Positions 39,647-49,067 of a DNA stretch of 64,000 nt are shown here, in pieces; the first letter of the stretch is position 1; the number at the start of each line of letters is the position of its first letter. The stretch spans positions 1-64,000 of the forward strand of contig CAJTYR010000006.1 of the NCBI GenBank assembly GCA_910584295.1, given 5' to 3'. Made by a program: the position numbers and the translations under genes. This stretch comes from an uncultured Christensenella sp. Its GTDB lineage: Bacteria > Bacillota > Clostridia > Christensenellales > UBA1242. A model generated the notes under the pieces. It did no database searches, was not told the origin of the DNA, and was given only the letters and a program-made list of their open reading frames with translations.

Positions 39647-41042
39647 CATCTTTATCATCATCCTTTTTTTCTTGCTTATCCTTTTTAATTTCATCCAGAT
39701 AAACAATCTTAAGGTTGACCATTTCAATCTTATGGTCTTCCAGTTTGGTAACAGTGAAGATCATGTTGATTCTATGCTCTGTCAAATTTCCTTCATCATC
39801 AATTATTTCATCAATGGTGAAATATTCATATACCTTACCATTTTCTGGCACATCTTCTGAAAGTCCAAACAAGAAAGCATTGACAGACTGATAAGGATTC
39901 TCTGGAAGATTTTCAATCTCAAGTTTTTCAAACAAATCTTCAATTGCCATGTCAGCATCAATATTAAATTCATGCTCACCAACTTCTTCAAAGCTTGGTT
40001 CTTTTTCGTCTATGTCAGTCTCATCATAAATCTCACCAAAAACGGTCTCGGTGCAATCTTCCATTGTCACAACACCAGACACACCACCATTCTCATCCAA
40101 AACGATTGCGAGATGTTTTTTCACTTTTTGCATTTCTTTGATAAGCGTGTCAACATTTGTGTTCTCCGCTGTAAACAATGGCTTATGCATCATATCTTTA
40201 AGACTACTTTTTTTGTTGTTGATTTTTACACTGAAATAATCTTTAATATTCAAAACACCAACAACGTTGTCTGTACTCTCGCTGTAAACTGGCATTCTGC
40301 TGTATTGGTTTTCAATAAACTTCTTTTCAATGTCAGCATCCGTCGAATTGATATCCAAAAAGACAACATCAACTCTGTGCGTCATAATGTCATGAGCAGT
40401 AACCTCTTTGATTTTGATTGCCCCTTGAATGATGTCACTTTCGCTGTCTTCAAGCACACCTTCTTCTTGCATTGTATCAATGATTGATTCAAGCTCATCT
40501 TCAGTGAAGGTTGTGTTTTGCTCATTTTCTGCTTCTTTTTTTCTTGTGCAAAGTTTTTGAAGTCCATAAAAACAAATAACAATTGGATAAAGCAGTTTCA
40601 TCAAGAAATACATAATTCCTGCAACTTTAACCGCAAACTTTTCAGGTTGTGCTTTTGCAAGACTTTTTGGCAAAATTTCCCCAGTAATCAAAATGATGAT
40701 GGTCATAACAACTGTGTTCATGACATTGAGCAAAGTTGGATTTTGAATAAATTGAGAAAGTAAAAATGCGCAGATTGTGGTTGAAAGAATGTTGACAATA
40801 TTATTTCCAACGAGAATTGTCGTAAGCACACGATCAGAGTGCTCAGCAATGTAGAGAGCTTTTCTTGCTCCTTTAACTTTGTTTTCTGCCATGCTTCGAA
40901 TTCTCAAAACATTCATAAAAGAAAAAGCCGTTTCACTCGCTGAAAAAAATGAAGAGCAGAGAAGTAGAATAACTATTGCAACGATTAAAACCGCATGAAC
41001 AGATGTAAATTGTGTAGCCAAAAGCATACTGGGGTGAATCAC
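39639..41042 (-). CDS. HlyC/CorC (CNNM) family membrane protein with CBS domains
   Basis: A 467-residue protein. The DUF21/CNNM membrane domain (about 1-185) has the typical SSFFSASETAFSFMN and GEILPKSLAKAQPEK segments. Two CBS domains follow (about 205-330; MTHRVDVVFLDIN, YSRMPVY, HLAIVLDENGGVSGVVTMEDC), and then a CorC_HlyC domain (about 345-450). The family exports or regulates Mg or Co ions, with the CBS pair sensing nucleotides. The last 30 residues are Lys/Asp-rich. It has its own terminator. Confidence 0.92.
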   Translation of the reverse strand: MIHPSMLLATQFTSVHAVLIVAIVILLLCSSFFSASETAFSFMNVLRIRSMAENKVKGARKALYIAEHSDRVLTTILVGNNIVNILSTTICAFLLSQFIQNPTLLNVMNTVVMTIIILITGEILPKSLAKAQPEKFAVKVAGIMYFLMKLLYPIVICFYGLQKLCTRKKEAENEQNTTFTEDELESIIDTMQEEGVLEDSESDIIQGAIKIKEVTAHDIMTHRVDVVFLDINSTDADIEKKFIENQYSRMPVYSESTDNVVGVLNIKDYFSVKINNKKSSLKDMMHKPLFTAENTNVDTLIKEMQKVKKHLAIVLDENGGVSGVVTMEDCTETVFGEIYDETDIDEKEPSFEEVGEHEFNIDADMAIEDLFEKLEIENLPENPYQSVNAFLFGLSEDVPENGKVYEYFTIDEIIDDEGNLTEHRINMIFTVTKLEDHKIEMVNLKIVYLDEIKKDKQEKKDDDKDEK

Positions 41043-41180
41043 TGTAATTTTCTCCTTAATATAAAATTTATGAGTGCATTATAGCACAAACTTTCCTTTT
41101 TGTCCAGTCTTTACCATAAAAAGCATAAGCTCATGAATTTTCTCTTTGATTTTTGATGATGGTATGATAGAATAATTAAT

Positions 41181-42047
41181 ATGAAAAAAGAATGTGAAAT
41201 ATCATCAAATTTGTGCAATATCTGTCCTCGCAATTGCAAAATGGATCGAGCTTTCAAAATCGGTTTTTGCGGAGAAACAGAAACCCTCAAGATTGCAAAA
41301 ATAATTGAAAACTTTATGTGGGAAGAGCCTTGCATTTCAGGAAAAAAAGGTGCACTTGCCATATTTTTTTCTGGTTGCAATTTGCGGTGTGATTATTGTC
41401 AAAATTATGAAATCTCTCGCGGTGGAGTTGGTAAGGAATACACCATTGACGAGTTTTGTAAACTTATTGAAGAAAAACAAGCCACTCACTCTTCCATCGA
41501 CCTTGTCACCCCAACTCATTTTTCAAAATCTCTTAAAAAAGCATTTGAAAAAATCAAACCTCATATTCCTGTAGTTTGGAACACAAACAGCTATGAAACA
41601 GTTGAAAATATTGAAAATGTCAGCAGTTTCGTAGACATTTTCCTCGCAGATTTAAAATATTGTAACGATGAGATTGGAAAAGATTTTTCAAAATGCAACG
41701 ATTATTTTTCACACGCTTTTCCGGCAATAAAAAAAATGTGTCTTCTCAAAAAAGATGTCATGGAAAAAGATTTTATGAAACAAGGTGTTGTCATAAGACA
41801 TCTGGTTTTGCCTGACCATATAAAAAACTCCATTCAAGTCTTAAATATCATCAACGACTATTTCCCAAGCCGAAAAGTGAGCATCATGAGTCAGTTTACG
41901 CCAAATGGCAGAAGCAAACTTAATCGCAAGTTGCGTCCAATCGAATATAAGGCTGTGCTGACCCACATGAACAGCCTCGAAATCACAAATGGATATATTC
42001 AAGGCTTTGAAAGTGCGGATGAGTGTTTCATCCCAGATTTTGAATAA
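41181..42047 (+). CDS. Radical SAM protein, PflX-like (COG1313 type)
   Basis: A 288-residue protein. The N-terminal cysteine set (CNICPRNC, then GFCGE) and the radical SAM motif FSGCNLRCDYCQNYEIS (CxxxCxxC, about residue 72) mark the PFL-activase-like PflX group. It binds a 4Fe-4S cluster and SAM and should generate a radical on a partner; the substrate of this group is unknown. The last part (MSQFTPNGRSKLNRKLRPIEY) is typical of the group. The start has only a weak ribosome site. Confidence 0.88.
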   Translation: MKKECEISSNLCNICPRNCKMDRAFKIGFCGETETLKIAKIIENFMWEEPCISGKKGALAIFFSGCNLRCDYCQNYEISRGGVGKEYTIDEFCKLIEEKQATHSSIDLVTPTHFSKSLKKAFEKIKPHIPVVWNTNSYETVENIENVSSFVDIFLADLKYCNDEIGKDFSKCNDYFSHAFPAIKKMCLLKKDVMEKDFMKQGVVIRHLVLPDHIKNSIQVLNIINDYFPSRKVSIMSQFTPNGRSKLNRKLRPIEYKAVLTHMNSLEITNGYIQGFESADECFIPDFE

Positions 42048-42113
42048 TGGCTCATTTTATTTGACATAAATTGACAAAAATCTTATCATATTAAATATAA
42101 AAGGAGATATCCC

Positions 42114-42410
42114 ATGACAAAGAAAGCAAAAAATCAAATGATTATGGTTATTTTGTTTAGTTTGCTTGCACTTGCCGTTGCAGTTTTGCATATTGTTGGC
42201 ATCATCAAAAAGCTTGACTCTTATCTTTCAATGACATACATGTCATATTTCATTGGACTTGCAATGATGTATCTAGGCGCCTATCATAAACAAAAAGAAA
42301 GATATAGTTCTATGCGTTGGTGCTATGGCGTAAGCATTGTTCTCATCCTAGTTTCAATCATTTCATTGATTTATGGACTTTGCACTGGAGAAATTTCACT
42401 TTTCTTATAA
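42114..42410 (+). CDS. Small three-segment membrane protein
   Basis: A 98-residue protein with three hydrophobic segments (about residues 8-28, 39-57, 69-92) and basic loops (YHKQKERYSSMRW). No family recognised. AAGGAGAT precedes the start. It follows the radical SAM gene on the same strand after 66 bases, so they may be co-transcribed, and shares a terminator with the facing SDR gene. Confidence 0.7.
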   Translation: MTKKAKNQMIMVILFSLLALAVAVLHIVGIIKKLDSYLSMTYMSYFIGLAMMYLGAYHKQKERYSSMRWCYGVSIVLILVSIISLIYGLCTGEISLFL

Positions 42411-42413
42411 AAT

Positions 42414-42440
42414 AAAGACAACCGATTTGGCTGTCTTTTT
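42414..42440. terminator. Bidirectional terminator between convergent genes
   Basis: AAAGACA plus CC (42414-42423) pairs with GG plus TGTCTTT (42429-42438), followed by T-rich DNA; usable from both sides. Confidence 0.75.
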
Positions 42441-42442
42441 TA

Positions 42443-43108
42443 TTATGCTCTATCAATCGTTATATCTGAAACTGCCACACCATCGCTTAAAATCGCATCA
42501 TAGACAGTTTTTGCCAGCTTGTCAGCATCCATAAATTTGTCCGTAACATCTTTTGTCCAACAATCTCGATTTTTGTTCCAAAAAGGAGTGTTAATTCCAC
42601 CTGGGAAAACTCCCATGACTTTTATATTTGTCCCTTTAAAATAAGCTTTCAAACTTTCAGTAAAGCCTCTTGCTCCCCACTTGCTGGCACAATACAAAGT
42701 TTCATTTGGATTGCCTTTAAGAGCAGCAGTTGACATGATATTGACAATCTTTCCACCCTTTTCTTCCATAAGTGGAAGTGCATATGTGGTGTTGAGAATT
42801 GTGCCAATCAGCACGCCTTCAAGCACAGTGTCAATCTTCTTACGATTGTTTTCTTTTGGTGGACCAAATCTGCCAACACCAGCATTGTTGATAAGGTATT
42901 TGATGTTATATTCTTTTGAAAGCTCTTTATAAACATTTTTCAAAAAATTTTCATCAGCCACGCTTCCATAAAAATATTTAATCCCTGCAACCTCTTTTCT
43001 TTTTGTTCTTGAGATTGAAATCACTTGGATTTCATCTTTGAAGAGTTTAGCAATCCCCCCCCCGAGTCCACAGTTTCCGCCAGTAATCACAACACAATCT
43101 TTTTTCAT
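42443..43108 (-). CDS. Short-chain dehydrogenase/reductase, possibly phase-variable
   Basis: A 221-residue SDR with the dinucleotide motif TGGNCGLGGGIAKLF, NNAGVGRFG, the catalytic serine in MSTAAL and YCASKWGARG (Tyr and Lys). Substrate unknown. The glycines in GLGGGIAK are encoded partly by G9 (43055-43063 on the plus strand as C9). A second G9 tract sits in the promoter spacer. So both transcription and reading frame could vary by slippage. AAGGAGG precedes the start. Confidence 0.88.
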   Translation of the reverse strand: MKKDCVVITGGNCGLGGGIAKLFKDEIQVISISRTKRKEVAGIKYFYGSVADENFLKNVYKELSKEYNIKYLINNAGVGRFGPPKENNRKKIDTVLEGVLIGTILNTTYALPLMEEKGGKIVNIMSTAALKGNPNETLYCASKWGARGFTESLKAYFKGTNIKVMGVFPGGINTPFWNKNRDCWTKDVTDKFMDADKLAKTVYDAILSDGVAVSDITIDRA

Positions 43109-43132
43109 TTTAAATCCTCCTTACATAAGAGC

Positions 43133-43163
43133 ATGATATCATACCCCCCCCCGAAAAAGTCAA
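43133..43163 (-). promoter_or_regulatory. SDR promoter with a G9 tract in the spacer
   Basis: Minus strand: -35 TTGACT (43158-43163), then TTTT, C and G9 (43144-43152), then -10 TATGAT (43138-43143), a spacer of 14 bases. An alternative -10 TATCAT (43133-43138) gives 19. The optimum of 17 would need three more or two fewer G, so tract length could set promoter strength. Confidence 0.6.
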
Positions 43164-43212
43164 GGGTTTCATAATATTAAAATTATATCAAATCATTGCA
43201 AAAACACAAAAT

Positions 43213-43241
43213 AAAAAGGATTGAAAAATTCAACCCTTTTT
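43213..43241 (-). terminator. Terminator of the AT-hook membrane protein gene
   Basis: AAAAAGG plus TTGAA pairs with TTCAA plus CCCTTTTT; it lies 4 bases after the gene end on the minus strand. Confidence 0.7.
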
Positions 43242-43244
43242 GTT

Positions 43245-45635
43245 TTATGAATTAAGCTTTTTGATCTGTGAAAGCAAATCTTCAAGTTTTGCATTGATTC
43301 CCTCAATGTCAGCATTTGCATCATTTGATGAAATCGCTCTTTGAGCTTCAGCCTGAAGTTTGTCAATCTCTGTCATTAACTGCTGTCTTTTCAATTGAGA
43401 GTTGTCAACAGTGCCATTCATTGCAGCTTCAAGTTCTTGATTCATTGATTGTCTCATTTTCGCAAGTCTTGCTTCCTCTTCAGTCAACTTTTTGTTGATG
43501 TCATCAATTGACTGCTTTTTCGGACGACCTCTTCCCCTTTTTGGCTCTTCAGACACAACATCTTTGACAATTTTCTTTGGTCTGCCAGCTTTTCGTGCTG
43601 CTGTTGGAGATGCAACAACAGGAGTGATAACCAATTTCTTTGGTCTGCCAACACTGTTCTTTGGCGCAGCAGTCGCACTCGTTTCGGTTGTCTCTTTTCT
43701 TGGTCTTCCTCTCTTGCCAGGAACTTTTGGTTCTGCAGGAGCGACATCAACCTTTCTTGGTCTTCCAGCCTTTCTCTTTGGAGCAGTTTCAACAACATCC
43801 GCTTCTTCAACTTCTGGAGTTTCCTCTTCAAAAGAATAATTTTCAAGTTCCGCTGTTGCAGGTTCAACAGGTTGTACTTGTTCTTCCTCAGAATCAACCT
43901 CTTGTTGAGAATTATTGTCTTCTTCCGATTTTGTGTTTACAACTTCAATTTCATTGTCAACATCAAGATCCTTGACAATATTTTCAGCAACACCATAAAT
44001 ATCATCTTTTTGCGACACATCTGTCATGAAATCGAAAGTGTCAAAGGAATCAAAATCAACAACATGTTTTTCTTCCTTTTTTTCCTCTTTAGATTCAGCA
44101 CTTTCTGAAATCAACTGCCCATCTTGAGAATAAACATTTCCTTTCTCATCATGGAAATTTCCTTGAGGATCATAGAATGTTCCATTTGGATAAACATAGT
44201 TTCCATTTTCATCATAAGTGCCTTCTGCAGAAGCAGTTTCTTGAGTTTGTGCTTCGCCTGAAACGACTTCAGGACGATTTTTAAGTTTGATTTCAAGTTC
44301 GGTGATTGTTTCTTTATCTTTTGCGTTTTCTTCTTTCAATGCTTTGATCTTGTCACCAAACGCACGCCCAACAACAAGTTCTGCACTGTGACAGAATTTA
44401 TCAAAGAATGTTTTGTATTCCCCAAGCATTGCCTCTTCAACACCAAGACGATATTGTTCAAGTTCATCATTAAGCTTTTTGATTTCCTCTTCACACTCGC
44501 CTTTTTCAAGAAGATATTTTGCTCTTTGTTGTTCAAACTCTTGTTCAAGTTGCTCTTGCTTTGCAGCCTCTTGAGTTTGTTGTTTACGATAATAGTTACT
44601 TTCGATTCTGTTTGTTGTTTCTTCTTGCATTTGACGGAGTCTTTGAATATTTTCTTTTGACGCCTGAATTTTTGTTTGAGAATCTTTTTGAATGTTATCA
44701 AAGTTTTTTCTTCTTGATTCAAGTTCTGCTTCAAGTTGAGAGACCTGAACCAAAATCTTTTCTCTCTTATTCAAAAACTTTTCACTTTCTCTCATTGCTC
44801 TGTCAAGCACAATTGAACCATCAACACCAGTTTCGGAGAAATCATAAGAAATATATTCAATATGTTCTTCTTTTGCCTTGTTAAACTCTTCCTTTTCTTT
44901 TCTTGCTTTATAGTCCAAGAATTCACGAAGAACTGGTTGTCCTTTTTCAATTTCTTGAGGAGTAAACAAAATTTGATAATCAATGTAAGATGGCAAATCA
45001 ACACAAGCGTTATCCATAAATCTTCCAAACAGACCAACATTTTGATAGAGTGTGTTTAAAATTGCATTTTTTCTTGCACGTAAGAAAACAATAAACACAA
45101 GACCAACAATGCAAACAAGCAGAGCAAGCAAAAGTGCCATAACAACAGCTTGACCATTCAAAACGTTTGCTTCAAGTGCTTGACAAATCAAAATGAAAGT
45201 CGCTGACAAGATTGCCCAGAACACTGTAAAAAGCGTAAGGTTTTTGATGTTGGCATTGTAAGAACTTGTCTTAAGAGGCTTTTCAATCAAGTTTTCAACA
45301 GACAAATAATCTGAAGGAGAGCCTTCCCTAAACAATATGTATTGTTGCCAATAATAACAAACTCTTTTTGGTGCTTTTGCTTTGAAAAGTTGATTGAGGT
45401 CACGAATGTTGTCTTCAGTGACATTCTTCTTCTCAAAAAGCCAATAATTTATTTTGTCCAAACAACGATTGAGAGATGCCTCATAAGACACTGCAGACTT
45501 AACCACAAAGAAAATAACAAGCAGTGCTTCAACCGCCAAACCAATCACAAACAACATGTCAAGTCCAACTTGACGAGAAGCTGATGAAAAGAAATCAACC
45601 ACGTTGTTTACAATGCTACCAAGTGTTGAAAACAT
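43245..45635 (-). CDS. Membrane protein with coiled coil and five AT-hook motifs
   Basis: A 796-residue protein. Three membrane segments lie in the first 190 residues (about 21-47, 131-153, 160-186). A long coiled coil rich in Gln/Glu/Arg spans about 285-460. Around 473-508 is a short run of Y-D-x-x-G-N repeats (YDENGNYVYPNGTFYDPQGN). An acidic stretch leads into five AT-hook cores (AGRPRK, RGRPRK, VGRPKK, AGRPKK, RGRPKK) within about 620-706, and a helical tail. AT-hooks bind the minor groove of AT-rich DNA, so the protein could tie AT-rich chromosome to the membrane. I placed the start at 45635 behind AGGAGG. Not a family I recognise. Confidence 0.82.
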   Translation of the reverse strand: MFSTLGSIVNNVVDFFSSASRQVGLDMLFVIGLAVEALLVIFFVVKSAVSYEASLNRCLDKINYWLFEKKNVTEDNIRDLNQLFKAKAPKRVCYYWQQYILFREGSPSDYLSVENLIEKPLKTSSYNANIKNLTLFTVFWAILSATFILICQALEANVLNGQAVVMALLLALLVCIVGLVFIVFLRARKNAILNTLYQNVGLFGRFMDNACVDLPSYIDYQILFTPQEIEKGQPVLREFLDYKARKEKEEFNKAKEEHIEYISYDFSETGVDGSIVLDRAMRESEKFLNKREKILVQVSQLEAELESRRKNFDNIQKDSQTKIQASKENIQRLRQMQEETTNRIESNYYRKQQTQEAAKQEQLEQEFEQQRAKYLLEKGECEEEIKKLNDELEQYRLGVEEAMLGEYKTFFDKFCHSAELVVGRAFGDKIKALKEENAKDKETITELEIKLKNRPEVVSGEAQTQETASAEGTYDENGNYVYPNGTFYDPQGNFHDEKGNVYSQDGQLISESAESKEEKKEEKHVVDFDSFDTFDFMTDVSQKDDIYGVAENIVKDLDVDNEIEVVNTKSEEDNNSQQEVDSEEEQVQPVEPATAELENYSFEEETPEVEEADVVETAPKRKAGRPRKVDVAPAEPKVPGKRGRPRKETTETSATAAPKNSVGRPKKLVITPVVASPTAARKAGRPKKIVKDVVSEEPKRGRGRPKKQSIDDINKKLTEEEARLAKMRQSMNQELEAAMNGTVDNSQLKRQQLMTEIDKLQAEAQRAISSNDANADIEGINAKLEDLLSQIKKLNS

Positions 45636-45731
45636 AAAACCTCCTATGTACGTTAGTAGTATATCACAAGTAAAAAAATAATTACTAATATTTTTTAAAT
45701 ATTTTTCCAAATATTTTTTTGCCTGAAAAAT

Positions 45732-45765
45732 AAAGGAGAAAAACCCATCGAGAATTATCTCCTTT
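45732..45765 (-). terminator. Terminator of addBA
   Basis: AAAGGAGA (45732-45739) pairs with TCTCCTTT (45758-45765), just after addA; T-rich DNA follows on the minus strand. Confidence 0.7.
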
Positions 45766-45773
45766 TTTTATAT

Positions 45774-48700
45774 TTATAATGAAATTTTTATTAATTTTGC
45801 ATGTTTTAGGGACAATAAATATGTTTTTTTAACTTTAAGCCCCAAACTATTTTCAAGTGCAATTTTATATAATTTTAATTGATTTTTATATTTATTTATT
45901 AAATATTCATCATTTTTGCTTTGAGAATATTTATAATCAATCAAAATTATTTCGTTATTTTTTATGGAATAAAAATCAATAATTCCTTGCACCAAAATTT
46001 CATCTTCAAAATGCACATCATCCAACAAATTGCAAATTTTCTCTTTCATAATAAATTGCTTTTCTTTAAAGACTTTCATACCACTTGAAAGTTGTTTAAG
46101 CAAAAGTATGTTTTTATATAAAATATCTTTTTCAACAAGTTTTTCTGACTCCGCAAGAATGTTTTTATTTTTTGTAATCTCCTCGTCCAAATCTTCAATT
46201 GTTTCAATTTGTTCAAAGTCCAAAACCTTAAGCATAAGGTGATATGCATTTCCCTTTTCAACACTGCTATCTCCAAACTTGAAGTTTTCATTAGAATATT
46301 GTTCTGTCAAATCTTCAAGTTGGCGTTTGTTTAAGCTTGTTACACTTTCTTTAAGTTTGAAATTAAGTTTATCATCAATTTTATACTTATAGTCAAGATA
46401 TTGTTTAATCCTTTCATACAAGTTTTCATCAACTTCAGCAAATGCTTCTCTTTCAACTTTTTGAAGAGAAAGTTCTTCCACCGCTTCAATCAATCTGACC
46501 TCAAGATCATCGTCTTCGTATGCAGCATTTTCAGCAAATGCCTTCTTTACATTTTGCAATGCGAAAAAAATCAAATCAAAATAACTATCACAATCAAAAA
46601 TGGAATAGCGCTTAAGCATGTTTTCCGTTTCCTTTCCAAAAAGATACAATCTGTTTTTGGCACGAGTGAGAGCCACATAGAATATCATAAGCTCTTCAAC
46701 AAAGTCTTTCTTTTTCTCACTTTGAGAAATCGCTTTCATCCTCACGGACACAAGCTCTTGATTTTTTTCCATGTCATACTTTTTAACTGCAAAACCAAAA
46801 TCTTCGTTGATTTCAACAAGCCCATTTTTTTGCGCACCTTTCAAACTCTTGTCGCATCCACACAAGAAAACAATAGGATATTCAAGTCCCTTGCTGTTGT
46901 GAATAGTTGTCAAAATGACTGCATCAGTTACTCCTGTTGTTTCAGAAACCACTGAAATATCAACCTTCTCAAAGAAACTCAAAAGACCTGCCACATCAAA
47001 TTCAAACTTGCTCTCAACAATCGTGTTGAGAAATTTATTAACAAAATTATTTTTCCTTTGATAATCAGATAAGCTATTGAGATATGCCCAAAAATTCGTT
47101 TTATCAAAAAGTTTACAGAAAGCATCTCTTATACCAAAAAACTCACAATCAAATCTGAAGTCAGACATTAAATCATTAAACTTCTGAAATTTTTCATTTG
47201 TAAGCACAATTTGACAAAGAAGCCTCTCATCATTGCCTTTGATGCTTGCAATTTCCTCAAGCGTCATCCCAATGATTGGAGATTTCAAGACCGAAAGCAT
47301 TGCAACATCATCATCAAAAACAAGTGACAATTTCAACCAATTTAGGAATATCTTCATCAAAGGGTCATCAAAAAGGTGATTTCTGGAATTCGAGATAACA
47401 GGTATTTCATTCTCTTGCAAAAATTGCTCAAGTTCATCAAACAACCCTCCACTTCGGCTTCTAAACAAAATTGCAATGTCTGAAAAACGACATTTACGCA
47501 TCTGTCCATTCTCAAAGATTTCAGACTTCATAACTTCAAGAATTCGATTTTTTATTGCAAGAAGTTGTTTTTTGTTTGCTTCATTCTTAAATGGTTCGTC
47601 ACCCATAACGCTGTAAATTTCTGGCAAGTTTTTTTCTTCAGGCTTGTCTTCTCTGACAACATCGATGTTGACAGCTTTTTCCTTTTCCTCTCCAAATTCA
47701 CCTTTTCCTTCAAGCATAGAAGTGTTGAAATAATCCACACCTGATGTTTTTTGAGTCATGCATACTTTGAAAATGTCATTGACAAATTTCAAAATTCTTT
47801 GACTGCTTCTGAAATTGGATTTAAGTGAGTTCAAAGCGGAGTTTTCATCCTTTTCAAACTCTTCCATATCTTTCAGAAAGATTTCACAACTTGCAAGTCT
47901 GAAACCATAAATCCCCTGTTTAACATCTCCCACAGCAACAAAATTGCTGTTTTTGGCAATGTTTTTGACAATCTTTTCTTGAATTTTGTTTGTGTCTTGA
48001 TATTCATCTATGAAAACATATTTAATTCCAGCAAAAAGATTTTCTTTTTCCGAGAGTTTCAACATAAAACTTTCAAGATCAGAAAAACTCAAAACATTTT
48101 GCATTTTCTTTATTTGAGATTTTTCCTTATCAAACTCAATAAAAAGCTTCAAAAGCAAAGTTTCAATTGTTGCGAACTTTTGATTTTCAACATTGTCCAT
48201 GTCGTCCAAATTCAATGCCTTAAGTCCATCCAAAACCTTGTTTATGCTTTTTTTAATTTTTCCTAGAGCATCGACAATTTCCTCTCCAACCTCCTTCTTT
48301 TTAGGCAAATATGGGAATTTGAAGATTGAAATCAGATTTGACATTTCAAAAATATCTTTACTTGAAAGAATTGGAGAAAGAGCATTTCGAAGTGCAAACT
48401 CAAAATCTTCAACATGAAAATATTCAACTTCTGCAAGCTTCATTTCAATTTCATTTTTTGCTTCTTCAAACAAAAATTTCAGAGCCTTTGAAAAATATTC
48501 ATCAGGGCAATCAAGATTGCTTTGCAAAAACTTTTCTTTGTCTGCAACCGCACCCACAAGATTTTCAAGCTCAAGCAATATCTTTCTTATTTGAATTTTG
48601 TCATTTTTATAAAATCTCATAAGATTTAGAAAATCTTCTGAATTTGTTCTTGAAAAGATTTTTAATGCATTTTCAAAGGCTTCTTGTGAAATCTTTTCAG

Positions 48701-49067
48701 TTTGATTTTCGTCTGCAACAGAAAAATTGCTTTTTAACCCCAGCAAATTTGCATATTTTTTGAGCATTTTTTCGCAATAAGCATGAATTGTCGAGATGTT
48801 TGCAACTGACAATGCATCAATTTGTTCTTGCATATATGGATCGTTTCCCATTTGTTTCAAACTTTTTTGCAATCTTTCTTTCATCTCTGATGCAGCAGCC
48901 TTTGTGAAAGTTAACACAACAAAATCCCTGACTGGGACTCTGTCCTCACAGATGAGTTTTGTAAGGTATTTAATGACGACATAGGTCTTGCCACTGCCTG
49001 CAGAGGCACTGACCAGCATTCTTTTTTTGTCATTTTTTAAAACTCTCTCTTGCTCTTCAATTTTCAC
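45774..49067 (-). CDS. addA: AddA helicase-nuclease subunit
   Basis: A 1097-residue UvrD-family helicase with a C-terminal RecB-type nuclease. Walker A is near the start (SASAGSGKTYVV), followed by LTFTKAAASEMKERL, FIDEYQDTN (motif II), GDVKQGIYGFRLA (motif III), TIHNSKGLEYPIVFL, and the nuclease motif GIIDFYSIKNNEIILIDYKYS. With AddB it processes double-strand breaks. I start at GTG 49067 behind AAGGAAAG, inside the end of addB; the longer open frame to 49202 adds residues not expected in the family. ATG 49091 is an alternative. Confidence 0.93.
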   Translation of the reverse strand: MKIEEQERVLKNDKKRMLVSASAGSGKTYVVIKYLTKLICEDRVPVRDFVVLTFTKAAASEMKERLQKSLKQMGNDPYMQEQIDALSVANISTIHAYCEKMLKKYANLLGLKSNFSVADENQTEKISQEAFENALKIFSRTNSEDFLNLMRFYKNDKIQIRKILLELENLVGAVADKEKFLQSNLDCPDEYFSKALKFLFEEAKNEIEMKLAEVEYFHVEDFEFALRNALSPILSSKDIFEMSNLISIFKFPYLPKKKEVGEEIVDALGKIKKSINKVLDGLKALNLDDMDNVENQKFATIETLLLKLFIEFDKEKSQIKKMQNVLSFSDLESFMLKLSEKENLFAGIKYVFIDEYQDTNKIQEKIVKNIAKNSNFVAVGDVKQGIYGFRLASCEIFLKDMEEFEKDENSALNSLKSNFRSSQRILKFVNDIFKVCMTQKTSGVDYFNTSMLEGKGEFGEEKEKAVNIDVVREDKPEEKNLPEIYSVMGDEPFKNEANKKQLLAIKNRILEVMKSEIFENGQMRKCRFSDIAILFRSRSGGLFDELEQFLQENEIPVISNSRNHLFDDPLMKIFLNWLKLSLVFDDDVAMLSVLKSPIIGMTLEEIASIKGNDERLLCQIVLTNEKFQKFNDLMSDFRFDCEFFGIRDAFCKLFDKTNFWAYLNSLSDYQRKNNFVNKFLNTIVESKFEFDVAGLLSFFEKVDISVVSETTGVTDAVILTTIHNSKGLEYPIVFLCGCDKSLKGAQKNGLVEINEDFGFAVKKYDMEKNQELVSVRMKAISQSEKKKDFVEELMIFYVALTRAKNRLYLFGKETENMLKRYSIFDCDSYFDLIFFALQNVKKAFAENAAYEDDDLEVRLIEAVEELSLQKVEREAFAEVDENLYERIKQYLDYKYKIDDKLNFKLKESVTSLNKRQLEDLTEQYSNENFKFGDSSVEKGNAYHLMLKVLDFEQIETIEDLDEEITKNKNILAESEKLVEKDILYKNILLLKQLSSGMKVFKEKQFIMKEKICNLLDDVHFEDEILVQGIIDFYSIKNNEIILIDYKYSQSKNDEYLINKYKNQLKLYKIALENSLGLKVKKTYLLSLKHAKLIKISL

